Shown here piece after piece: positions 1-8,008 of a stretch of 64,000 nucleotides of DNA. Each line of letters starts with the position of its first letter. Position 1 is the first letter of the stretch. Made by a program: the position numbers and the translations under genes. The notes beneath the pieces are model-generated. The model was not told the DNA's origin and made no database searches. It saw nothing but the letters and a program-made list of their open reading frames with translations. Source of the DNA: Bradyrhizobium amphicarpaeae (lineage in GTDB: Bacteria; Pseudomonadota; Alphaproteobacteria; Rhizobiales; Xanthobacteraceae); NCBI RefSeq assembly GCF_002266435.3, contig NZ_CP029426.2, positions 1,642,001 to 1,706,000 on the forward strand, given 5' to 3'.

Positions 1-397
1 TGATGTCGCCAAGTGCGCGCTCGTGTCGGTAGGGAATGTCAAAGCAGTAATGCTCGCTGCCTGGCCACAGGCCGCCGGTCGCTGGATCGAGGCGCCACAA
101 TTCGGCAGGGAAGAGATTTGACGGATCGCGCTTCGGCCAGGTGTGCCCAAGTGCCACAAATTGTCCGGCCAGCGTCTCTTCCGCAGCGACCATGACAGCC
201 TCCCGTCGCTCTCCGGCAAGGCGAAGTGCCAGGCGAGCAAGCCCGTCAAGTCGCGGTATGGGCCCCGGCGCGGTATAGCGCGCCCACCCTTCTAAACGGT
301 TCTTTGCGGTGCTTCGTTTCGCTCTCTCGACGACACGATGAGCGATCTCGGCAGCGCTCATCGCACGTAGCCGATTGAGATGCCAAGCGATGCTCAT
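1..397 (-). CDS. Heparinase II/III-family protein, N-terminal part (runs off the left edge)
   Basis: The reverse strand is open from an ATG at 397 to the window edge. It begins MSIAWHLNRLRAMSAAEIAH and continues with HRVVERAKR, the N-terminal pattern of heparinase II/III-family proteins found in alphaproteobacterial polysaccharide clusters. The ATG overlaps the stop of the upstream gene (ATGA, 394-397), so it is translationally coupled and is the last visible gene of the EPS operon. Proteins of this family are polysaccharide lyases or related enzymes that cleave uronic-acid-containing chains. That would fit an operon also encoding an AlgD-like uronate-forming dehydrogenase. Only about 132 residues are visible and the catalytic region lies outside the window, so the function is inferred from the N-terminus and context. 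Confidence 0.7.
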   Translation of the reverse strand, partial: MSIAWHLNRLRAMSAAEIAHRVVERAKRSTAKNRLEGWARYTAPGPIPRLDGLARLALRLAGERREAVMVAAEETLAGQFVALGHTWPKRDPSNLFPAELWRLDPATGGLWPGSEHYCFDIPYRHERALGDI

Positions 398-1707
398 AGA
401 TGCCGCACCAACAAGGGAGCTTTGCCGCGCGCGGTTCTGTGGAGGCCGCTAACCTGAACAATCTCGATCGATATAGACGCGGGGATCTTGAGGCGGGCTT
501 TCGCTAGGATCAATTTCTGTGTCTCTTCCGAGAAGCCCGTCTTTGGAATGATCCAGATTTCAACGTGATCTGCTCGACGCTGATGAAGCTGCATCTGCAC
601 TATGTTAGGTATACCCCGCGGGATATGGTTGATTCCGAGAATTCGGGTTCCGTCGGGGGCGAGGACAAACTCGTCCGATCGTCCGGCGATCCCAAGGAAG
701 GGACGAAGCCCCAGCGCAATATCGTCGAGGGCCGGGCCAATCAGACCCTTTGGCAGCCGGGCATGATCGCCAGTACGATACCTGACCAGCGGCTGGGCAT
801 CGTTCCAGTAAGATGTTCCGATGACGTCATATAGGTCGTGATCCTCTTCCGAATGCGAATAAACAAGCTCCACACGCCCATAGAGTGGCATAAAGTAGTG
901 ATTTAAACCGTCAATCGAGTAAGACAGCGACACGCGTTCGGCTTGTCCATAATAATCGAGAACGGGGGTTCCGAAGGTCCTTTCGCCAAGACGGTGCACT
1001 TCATTTGAAAGGACCTCGGATGACGAAAGAACCATGTTCAGGCTAGCAATATTTGTCGCTTGTCCGTTGATCAAGCCACAAAGACTTTCCAGAGCGCTGG
1101 GATAAACCCAAAGAATGTTTGGCTTGAACTGAGCCAGCGCATCGCCATAAGCCGAAACCGTATTCGCATTCAGGTGCACGGCAGACATCGCCAGCATCAT
1201 GCCATTGCGCTGAAGCTTCCAAAATGGTGGGGAAGTATCGGAAGGGTCTTTGATGTTGTCAGCGCGCAGCACCGCAATTCGTGCCCGGTACCATTCGACG
1301 CCTCCATGTTGTGCCACAAGATGATCAAGTGCGGCTTGCTCGAATACCACTGATTGCCAGGATCGGGTAAGGCCAACTGGAATGCCGGTTGAGCCGCCAG
1401 TCTCGGCCTTGCCCGCCGGCAGCAGCGACTTGCGGGTCATGGTCTCTGCACAGTCGCGCAGTGTGGCCTTCTCAAGTATCGGCCAGTCCTCATAGACACC
1501 GCGCAAGCCTTGAGCCCGTGCATAAGCCGTTTCGCGGGCAAGGCGGAGCGTGTGGGAAGTCAGGCGCGCGCGCGCAGCGCAGCGCTCGTCTGCAGTAGCA
1601 TTCTGAGTGCGCCTCAACAGCTTGCGATAATGTCCGTAGAGAAGCGGCGTACGGCGAACTAAGATATCGCCGATCGAGGATGATTTCAAAAATGTCTTCA
1701 ATGACAT
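394..1707 (-). CDS. PaaK/CapK-like adenylate-forming protein of the EPS operon
   Basis: This 437-residue protein resembles phenylacetate-CoA ligase/coenzyme F390 synthetase proteins, the CapK group found in capsule and EPS clusters. It has a glycine/serine-rich ATP-binding loop (ETGGSTGIPVGL, about residue 103), a central LDYYGQAERVSLSY motif matching the A5 region (YGxxE), and the downstream LVRYRTGDHA motif (A7). The C-terminal lid keeps ARGKAPLL, including the near-terminal lysine region. Such enzymes activate a carboxylate as an acyl-adenylate. The substrate here is unknown, and an acyl or aryl decoration of the polysaccharide is only a guess. It overlaps the upstream glycosyltransferase by 10 bp and the downstream heparinase-like gene by 4 bp. 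Confidence 0.8.
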   Translation of the reverse strand: MSLKTFLKSSSIGDILVRRTPLLYGHYRKLLRRTQNATADERCAARARLTSHTLRLARETAYARAQGLRGVYEDWPILEKATLRDCAETMTRKSLLPAGKAETGGSTGIPVGLTRSWQSVVFEQAALDHLVAQHGGVEWYRARIAVLRADNIKDPSDTSPPFWKLQRNGMMLAMSAVHLNANTVSAYGDALAQFKPNILWVYPSALESLCGLINGQATNIASLNMVLSSSEVLSNEVHRLGERTFGTPVLDYYGQAERVSLSYSIDGLNHYFMPLYGRVELVYSHSEEDHDLYDVIGTSYWNDAQPLVRYRTGDHARLPKGLIGPALDDIALGLRPFLGIAGRSDEFVLAPDGTRILGINHIPRGIPNIVQMQLHQRRADHVEIWIIPKTGFSEETQKLILAKARLKIPASISIEIVQVSGLHRTARGKAPLLVRHL

Positions 1708-2798
1708 GTTGCGGTCTCGCGCCAGAGTGAGATTAGGCGGCGCGCGTAGGCGCCTATTTCGAGATGTTCCCGATGGAGGCGTACGGAGGCTTCGCTGAGC
1801 CGCTCGCGCAAAGCGCTATCGTCGATGAGCTGAGCGAGTGCCACCGTGAGCGCTTCGACGTCGCCCGGTGGCACAAGTAGACCGGTTTCGCCATGCTTGA
1901 CGATGTCTGGTGTAGCTCCGACCGGAGTTGCTACAATGGCGAGGCCTGCCGCCATGCCCTCGATCACCGACATTGGCAAGTTCTCGGCAAAGGAGGGAAG
2001 AACGAGAACGTCGGAAGCTGCGATCCGCGTCGCTGTTTCGTCGGGGTCTAGCCAGCCCGGCACTTCGACGCGCCATTCGATTCCGGTGCGTGCAACGGCG
2101 CGCCGCGTTTCTTCGATTTCACCGTCGCCGGCAAGGACTGCACGCCAGCCCGCCTTATCGTTTAACCGCGACAAGGCCTGGATTAGGATCCGCGACCCCT
2201 TACGCTCGCCAAGCCGGCCGAGAAACAGAAGCCGGGTGACTCCATGCGGATCCGGTACGCGAACCCGGACGGGAGTCGGAACGGCATTCGGCAATACGGC
2301 AACCCGCTCTGGCAAAACGCTGAGCGTTTCGACTGCGAACGTACGCCAGATTTCACCTAGCACAATCACACGCGCGGCGTTGCGGAAAACACGCTTTATC
2401 AGGCGTTGACGCGAAGGGGAGAGACTGGCGTAAAATTGCTCGTATAGCGCCCCGTGCAGATGCACAGCGTAAGGAATGCCAAGAGCGCGGGCGACCAACA
2501 TAACAGCAAGTTTGCGTGCCGTGCTGCCCGAACTAGCGACATTCACGTGGACGAGGTCGCAGCGCTTCATCAGTCTCAATCCGATCATACGCGAGAGAAA
2601 CGCGCCAAGGTGCAGCGGCGCGATCCAGAGAGGTCCCCGCCCCCGCGTGGTGCCGAAGAGCACGCGCATTCCGCGCAGCGAAACGGTGTCAAGTTCGCTG
2701 CGTAACGCATCCATCAATCTGTCGATGCCTCCTTCGCCCCCCTTTCCAAGGGGCGTCGCGATAAGGATCGTCGGCGGTTTAAGGGGAACTCTGGACAC
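1698..2798 (-). CDS. GT4-family glycosyltransferase
   Basis: This is a GT-B fold glycosyltransferase of about 366 residues that would add a sugar to the lipid-linked EPS repeat at the inner face of the membrane. The N-terminal half has the KGGEGGIDRLMDAL acceptor-side loop. The C-terminal half has FLGRLGERKGS and SFAENLPMSVIEGMAAG, which carries the E-x7-E signature of retaining GT4 enzymes, followed by GETGLLVPPGD. I chose the GTG at 2798 because a purine-rich GAAAGA lies just upstream. A start at 2894 is also open but would give an atypical 32-residue leader and overlap the polymerase gene by 116 bp. With the GTG the overlap is 20 bp. The donor sugar cannot be read from the sequence. Confidence 0.88.
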   Translation of the reverse strand: MSRVPLKPPTILIATPLGKGGEGGIDRLMDALRSELDTVSLRGMRVLFGTTRGRGPLWIAPLHLGAFLSRMIGLRLMKRCDLVHVNVASSGSTARKLAVMLVARALGIPYAVHLHGALYEQFYASLSPSRQRLIKRVFRNAARVIVLGEIWRTFAVETLSVLPERVAVLPNAVPTPVRVRVPDPHGVTRLLFLGRLGERKGSRILIQALSRLNDKAGWRAVLAGDGEIEETRRAVARTGIEWRVEVPGWLDPDETATRIAASDVLVLPSFAENLPMSVIEGMAAGLAIVATPVGATPDIVKHGETGLLVPPGDVEALTVALAQLIDDSALRERLSEASVRLHREHLEIGAYARRLISLWRETATCH

Positions 2799-4008
2799 GG
2801 TGCTTTCTTTCGTAATCCAAGCGCCAGATCCAATACCCCGCGAGCGCAATTCCGGCAGAACTGCTGCCTTTAGTAGTAAAGGCGATCGTAGCAAATGCTG
2901 CGAGTGTAAATGTCATAGCAAACAACAGACTGCGGCGCAGAGCTGGTGCTTGTAGAAATGTGAGACTAAGGCTGGCAAGGAGCGCCATTGGGTATCCAGC
3001 CGCGAACGTTATGAATACGAAAGAGTTTTCGATATACCGCCCACCGGTTGCGGATTTCGTCAGCTCCTCCATGCGGTCGTAACTGTCAATCCCCCACCAG
3101 AACTCATCACTTCTTAGCCAGTCGAGCGCGTCAAAGATGAATAAGCGTGACTGTGAGCTTTCTTCCCAGACGCCAAGAGAGAGAATGCGATCGAAAGCGC
3201 CGACGGAGTATGCAATCGTCACTACAATAGGAACAGCAAACAGCACACCAAAATCCAGGAAATAGTCGATCGCAGAGCGGCGCGGTAGGGTTGGTTTGAT
3301 AACGTTCACAATGAAGATTGCCGCGGCAATGGCGAGCGGTCCCCGTACACCGCAAAGCGCCGTTCCTCCCAAAAATGCCAACATCAAAGGGCGTCTGGCA
3401 AAAGTGCCGACTGCGCCGCGCGTAAGAAGCAACATGGCGCAGCAAAAGAGAAGGCCAGCATTGATGGGATGGCCGAATAGCCCTGCGGGACGAAAGATCA
3501 CCTCGACGAACTCGCGGGGAAGAATAGGCGTACGCAAGACGAATTCCAGTGCGACTAGCAAAACGTTCAAGGTGATGATCCAGACGAACAGGGCGATCGC
3601 GGCTCGCGCCTGTTCGAGGGGCAACCTACTGAGTGCCACGAGGAGGATCGCCGGCGTGATTTGTACATCAATCAGACTGGACATAACCGCGCCCTTGCCC
3701 TGTAATCCAAGAAGGACGCAGACGAACACAAATAAAAAGACAGCGTTCCGATAATGGGCATCCAGGCGGTTTGCCGCGGGAAATTGCAGGATATGTAAAA
3801 ATAGGACAAGAGCGATCCAGGACGCGGGGTGGAACTTCATGAGAAAGTTTCCACCAGCCTGAGAGTAAGGGATGACTAGGTTTAGTATTGGCGCGCTGAC
3901 CAGAAATATTAGCGCAACCATCGTTAGAACGAAGCCAAACCCGTTTCCGCGTCCACCCCGCACGGTGCCATCGTTCCTTGCCCTAAGGGACGCTGTTCGC
4001 ATGTTCAT
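2779..4008 (-). CDS. Wzy/O-antigen ligase-like polysaccharide polymerase
   Basis: This is a very hydrophobic 409-residue protein with roughly ten membrane segments (for example FVLTMVALIFLVSAPILNLV near residue 25 and IALFVWIITLNVLLVALEFV near 135). It has a large soluble loop around residues 265-315 (WEESSQSRLFIFDALDWL and WWGIDSYDRMEEL). That topology is typical of Wzy polymerases and O-antigen ligase-like proteins that join lipid-linked repeats in the periplasm. It sits between the flippase fusion and a glycosyltransferase, as expected for a Wzx/Wzy pathway. The start overlaps the upstream stop by 4 bp (4005-4008). Sequence conservation in this family is low, so the call rests on topology and context. 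A VpsF-type name is possible. Confidence 0.75.
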   Translation of the reverse strand: MNMRTASLRARNDGTVRGGRGNGFGFVLTMVALIFLVSAPILNLVIPYSQAGGNFLMKFHPASWIALVLFLHILQFPAANRLDAHYRNAVFLFVFVCVLLGLQGKGAVMSSLIDVQITPAILLVALSRLPLEQARAAIALFVWIITLNVLLVALEFVLRTPILPREFVEVIFRPAGLFGHPINAGLLFCCAMLLLTRGAVGTFARRPLMLAFLGGTALCGVRGPLAIAAAIFIVNVIKPTLPRRSAIDYFLDFGVLFAVPIVVTIAYSVGAFDRILSLGVWEESSQSRLFIFDALDWLRSDEFWWGIDSYDRMEELTKSATGGRYIENSFVFITFAAGYPMALLASLSLTFLQAPALRRSLLFAMTFTLAAFATIAFTTKGSSSAGIALAGYWIWRLDYERKHRVQSSP

Positions 4009-6521
4009 GCCAACTTGGTTCGGGCTTCAAAGAGGTTAGTTGTGAGCATGAGAGTCTCGCGCGCGGTCCTCTCCCATGAGTAAAGTTTCGCATTGGCAAG
4101 AGCCGCTTCACTCAGCTTTTCTCGCAAGCGAGGGCTACAGCGAAGCTTGTGCATTGCCTCCAACAATCCTTTTGGTTGGTTAGGATCGAAGAACAAAGCG
4201 CCTTCGCCCGCAACTTCGCGCAAGACCGGAATGTCCGAAGCGATAACGGGTGTTCCGAGCGCTTGGGCTTCAAGTACTGGGAGACAAAACCCTTCTTTCC
4301 AAGATGAGACAATCAGTGCACTTGCTCGCTGGTAGGCCTTCTTTAGCTCATCTTCGGAGACGGCACCGGCAGCGAGGAATTCCTTGGGCATCTCACCGCG
4401 CGCACTGTATTTGGCAAGTATGCCATGTGAATCGCGGCCGATCCAGCGCACTGTAAGACGCTCTCCGCTTTCTTCTGCTTGTTTGAGGGCGGAGAGAAGG
4501 CATTCGACATTTTTTGTCGGCTGGATATTTGCGACATAAAGAAAATGCCCACGTTCATCGGGTCGCTGCGGAGACTCTGGCGCAAATTTTGACGCCTCCT
4601 TGATGGTTACCATCCGTTTCTTTGCAAAAGATATTGCCGCGGCCGCTTCGTCACGCGTAGCGTCCGAGACACAGACGATCCGCCGCGAAACTAGCGCAAA
4701 CCATCGCCACATTAGATTTGCATACGCGACTGTGCGCAGAGGCCGACTCGCACGGTCGAGATCGTATAGATCATGGATGGTGATGAATTGCTCGACAAGG
4801 GGCAATACGCTGCCGGAGGGCGCTGTGCTGAGGTAGGCGCCACACCCGTTACGCAGCGCGATAAAGTTGCCGAATGTATGAATGAGCGGAGCGTATATCT
4901 TATAAGGAAGAAAGCGCGGCTTTTTCGGCAACTCGATCCAGCGGATACTGTTGTGCGCTCGAGCCTTCGGCAATGTGGCGGGTGAGCTGTTCGTAAATGC
5001 GAACAGCGTCTCTCCGGCGGTGCTGCGCGCAAGCGCGTCCATTAGGCTGTCTGTATAGCTCGACAGACCAGTAATTCGATCGGGGTCGGACGTCACGAAC
5101 GACACCGCGAGCGAATTATTGCGAGTGCCCATAGCGGAGTTGGCAAGGGCCAGAGAGGCTGTGATAGCTACTATGGCTATCAATACCTGCAGTAGTAAGA
5201 CAGCAAGAGGCGGCGCTGCGGAAAGGGTGACCTTGATAAGTTCGCTCGCAGCGAACGCCGCAAGGCCAGTCCCAGAGGCTAGCCCGATGGCGCGCCACGG
5301 CACCGGGATTGGCATTAAACGCGTCGAAATCGCTATAGTGACGCCAAGCACGGTTGCAGCTCCGATCGCATAGGTAAGCGCGGCGCCGAATAGTGGCCAA
5401 TAAGGCATAACAACCATGGCAGTGGCGCCACCCGTAAGAGTGCCTGCAATAAGCGGTGGCAGCTGCAAAAAGTTGCGTAGGTGGAGATGAAAGACATTGT
5501 CATAGACAAAGTACTTAAGGTTCAGCATCACCGCGCCGACGGCGATAATAGGCACTGCGACATGAAAACTTTCGTGATAGGCGAGAGGGAACAGCGCAAG
5601 CGCGATGACGTCGCGTGATGACAGCAGCATTGCGGTTGCAGGCAGGGCAACGGCTAGGATGAAGCCTAGCTGGCGCCGCAGGAAGGGCTGCGCCTCGGCT
5701 CCGCGGCCTTCATTTGCTAGTACCGAAAGCTGTACGAAGCCGCCGATGTTGAAGGCGTGGGCAACGATGTCGAAGCCACTACGGGCGACTGCGAAGGCAG
5801 CAGCATAAATCCCGAGCGTCGCAGCGTCTTGAAATGTCTTTAGAACTAGCTTGTCTAGGCTAGCTACGGCTTGCCCGATCAAGGCGAGAATCAGCAAGCG
5901 CGCTGCAAAGATGCGGAGCGCTGGCCAATCTGCCCGGTCAACTAGTGCGGGCCGTGTTTGCCGCAGCCCGCTTGCGAGCGAAATCGCGCCGACAACGAGG
6001 TTGGCGCCAGCACCGGCGATGATCGCAGGAAGAAAGTCTGCGTAAAACACCATGGCGGCCACGCTTGCACCAAAAGCGAAGATGGCTCGTATTGACTCGA
6101 GAACGGAAGCGCGCCTCGCCTCTCCCGACGCTTGGTTGAGCGCTAGTCCGAAGCGAGCCAGCGCTGCCGCACCTATGTACGCCGCAACTGCAATAGAAAC
6201 GCGCCTCCCCTCTTCGGGAGCGAGTGCGCTTGCCGCCACCGACGCGACAAGAACCGCCAAAATGGTGGAGCCACCGGCAATGGCCAGCATTTTTAAGCCA
6301 AAAGTGCGGGACACGCCACCATTCGTCGCACCAAATCTCGTGAGCGCGATCCGAGTCCCGTTCGTAAGAGCGACATCGGCGAATTCGCCGATAATAGAGA
6401 CCAAAGAGAAATAGCCGAAAGTTTCCGGCGTCAGCAGTCGCGTGCCAACTAGAATTGTCAAGAAAGCGACGACTCTAGGAAAAAGTGTGCTTGGGAGGTA
6501 GGTAACAAAAGACTTGATCAT
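4005..6521 (-). CDS. Polysaccharide flippase (Wzx-like) fused to a GT4 glycosyltransferase
   Basis: This single 838-residue frame joins two enzymes. Residues 1 to about 465 form a multi-spanning MATE/MOP-type flippase starting MIKSFVTYLPSTLFPRVVAF, with LTPETFGYFSLVSIIGEFAD typical of Wzx proteins, so it should move lipid-linked repeats across the inner membrane. From about residue 470 the protein becomes a soluble GT4 domain: an N-terminal SDPDRITGLSSYTDSL loop, ITIHDLYDLDRASRP, FLYVANIQPTKN, then KEGFCLPVLEAQALGTPVIA with the E-x7-E signature. No stop or frameshift lies at the junction (near 5114). The ATG at 6521 is preceded by AAGGG. The polymerase gene follows with a 4-bp overlap. The fusion would tether a transferase to the exporter. 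Confidence 0.88.
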   Translation of the reverse strand: MIKSFVTYLPSTLFPRVVAFLTILVGTRLLTPETFGYFSLVSIIGEFADVALTNGTRIALTRFGATNGGVSRTFGLKMLAIAGGSTILAVLVASVAASALAPEEGRRVSIAVAAYIGAAALARFGLALNQASGEARRASVLESIRAIFAFGASVAAMVFYADFLPAIIAGAGANLVVGAISLASGLRQTRPALVDRADWPALRIFAARLLILALIGQAVASLDKLVLKTFQDAATLGIYAAAFAVARSGFDIVAHAFNIGGFVQLSVLANEGRGAEAQPFLRRQLGFILAVALPATAMLLSSRDVIALALFPLAYHESFHVAVPIIAVGAVMLNLKYFVYDNVFHLHLRNFLQLPPLIAGTLTGGATAMVVMPYWPLFGAALTYAIGAATVLGVTIAISTRLMPIPVPWRAIGLASGTGLAAFAASELIKVTLSAAPPLAVLLLQVLIAIVAITASLALANSAMGTRNNSLAVSFVTSDPDRITGLSSYTDSLMDALARSTAGETLFAFTNSSPATLPKARAHNSIRWIELPKKPRFLPYKIYAPLIHTFGNFIALRNGCGAYLSTAPSGSVLPLVEQFITIHDLYDLDRASRPLRTVAYANLMWRWFALVSRRIVCVSDATRDEAAAAISFAKKRMVTIKEASKFAPESPQRPDERGHFLYVANIQPTKNVECLLSALKQAEESGERLTVRWIGRDSHGILAKYSARGEMPKEFLAAGAVSEDELKKAYQRASALIVSSWKEGFCLPVLEAQALGTPVIASDIPVLREVAGEGALFFDPNQPKGLLEAMHKLRCSPRLREKLSEAALANAKLYSWERTARETLMLTTNLFEARTKLA

Positions 6522-6673
6522 GCACGCCCTTGTAGCGATTCGCGCATATCGGCGTACGTCCTTAGAAAATGGATCTGATATGTTTTCTCGAAGGCGGGCG
6601 TGCCAAAAGCAGGGCCGCCCAAGCCGAAGGTCGTGACTAAGCGATTTAAGATGAGTGCACTCTCTGGCAATTC
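6518..6673 (-). CDS. Possible 51-residue ORF or gene remnant upstream of the flippase fusion
   Basis: A short frame opens at GTG 6673 and ends at a TGA that overlaps the flippase ATG (ATGA). Its C-terminal half (TYQIHFLRTYADMRESLQGR) reads like a real protein end, and the stop-start overlap is the arrangement used throughout this operon. It could be a small coupled leader or the last piece of a deleted gene. A purine-rich GAGGGGG precedes the GTG, but at only about 3 nt. I recognise no family. Confidence 0.25.
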   Translation of the reverse strand, partial: ELPESALILNRLVTTFGLGGPAFGTPAFEKTYQIHFLRTYADMRESLQGRA

Positions 6674-6697
6674 ACGTGCCCCCTCGTTTCATTCCGT

Positions 6698-8008
6698 TCA
6701 CGAGCGCGCTGAGAAATCGCCTTTCGAACCATTACGTTCTGCAGCACGACGGTATGCGGCGATCAGCTTCGGCACCTCGAAATTCCATGCTAGTTCCTGT
6801 TCGACCCTGCGACGGCCGATGGCTCCCATTGTGGCTCGGCGCTCCGGATCGGTGAGGAGCTCCTCTATCTTGTCGGCAAAATCGATGGGATCGTTTGCGC
6901 GCGCGTATAATGATGCATCTTGGGCCGACCTGCGACCCTCCGTGACGTCGAATTGAACGATCGGTTTGCCGAAGGCCATGTATTCGAGGATTTTGTTCAT
7001 GGTTGATTTGTCGTTCATGGGATTGACTCGGTCAGGATTGACGCACACATCGGCGCTTGACAACACCCGGAATAGAAGCTCGTCGGGAGCTCGCCCAGTA
7101 AACGTTACGTGCTCTTCGAGACCCATCTGGCGACTCAATTCTTTCAGGCTCTCAAGGCTAGGACCGCCGCCGACGAGAATGAACTTGATATCGAAGCGTC
7201 CTTTTACCTCGACAAGATGATGAACGGCGCTGAGCAGAAGGTCGATGCCCTCCTGCTCTCCCATGACCCCGACATAACCGACAAGGAAGCGATGTCCTTC
7301 GACCAATGATTGGTCGGGCGCAACAGGCTGAACGCGTGAGAGATCCGGCCCGGAGCGAACGACGAACACGTCCTCCGCATTGCGCCCACCACGCCTTCGC
7401 GCAATAGCCTTATAGCTCTCGTTGGTTGAAATTACCACGTCGGCCGTCTTGAACGTCAGCCATTCCATGAGACACAGGCAGCGCCACAAAAGTCCACGCT
7501 TCTTGAATTTCGCTTCAAATAATTCGGGATTGATGTCGTGATGGTCGAAGATGAACCGCTTGCCAATTAGCTTGAACGGCAATGCCACCAAGAAGATGAG
7601 GTCGGGCGGATTGCAGGCATGAATGGTATCGAATCCGTGGCGAAACAGAATCTTCCAGGCAAGCCAGGTCTCATGGATGAGCGCGGTGGCGTATTCGAGG
7701 AGAAAGCCCTTTAATCCAGTTGCCTCGACCGGAAGCGGATGGCGGAATATGCGAATGCCCTCAAGCACGACCTCGCGCTGCTCATAGCCCTTACCAGTTG
7801 GGCTGATGATCGACACTTCAGCACCGGCATCGCGAAGCGCACGCGCCTCTTGCCAGACGCGCCGATCGAAAGGTATTGGCAGGTTCTCGACAACGATCAA
7901 AACCTTGCGTCCGGCAAGCGCATAGGACAGCTCCGCCTCAATTTGAGGAAGGGATCGTTCTGTCCCCGTCGGTAAGGCCGCCGAAATATCAAGCAGCGTG
8001 TTCGACAT
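6698..8008 (-). CDS. GT4-family glycosyltransferase
   Basis: This 436-residue GT-B glycosyltransferase has residues 32 onward (GRKVLIVVENLPIPFDRRVW) forming the first Rossmann half, followed by the EARALRDAGAEVSII helix-strand. IHACNPPDLIFLVALPFKLI and FIFDHHDINPELF match the family of EPS glycosyltransferases that act near the membrane. The C-terminal half carries VGYVGVMGEQEGIDLLLSAV, a VGGGP turn, and MNKILEYMAFGKPIVQFD, where the usual acidic residues of the nucleotide-sugar site fall. It would extend the lipid-linked repeat. Its 5' end overlaps the dehydrogenase gene by 20 bp, so the two are co-transcribed. The donor sugar is unknown, though GDP-mannose-derived donors are made by neighbouring genes. 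Confidence 0.9.
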   Translation of the reverse strand: MSNTLLDISAALPTGTERSLPQIEAELSYALAGRKVLIVVENLPIPFDRRVWQEARALRDAGAEVSIISPTGKGYEQREVVLEGIRIFRHPLPVEATGLKGFLLEYATALIHETWLAWKILFRHGFDTIHACNPPDLIFLVALPFKLIGKRFIFDHHDINPELFEAKFKKRGLLWRCLCLMEWLTFKTADVVISTNESYKAIARRRGGRNAEDVFVVRSGPDLSRVQPVAPDQSLVEGHRFLVGYVGVMGEQEGIDLLLSAVHHLVEVKGRFDIKFILVGGGPSLESLKELSRQMGLEEHVTFTGRAPDELLFRVLSSADVCVNPDRVNPMNDKSTMNKILEYMAFGKPIVQFDVTEGRRSAQDASLYARANDPIDFADKIEELLTDPERRATMGAIGRRRVEQELAWNFEVPKLIAAYRRAAERNGSKGDFSARS

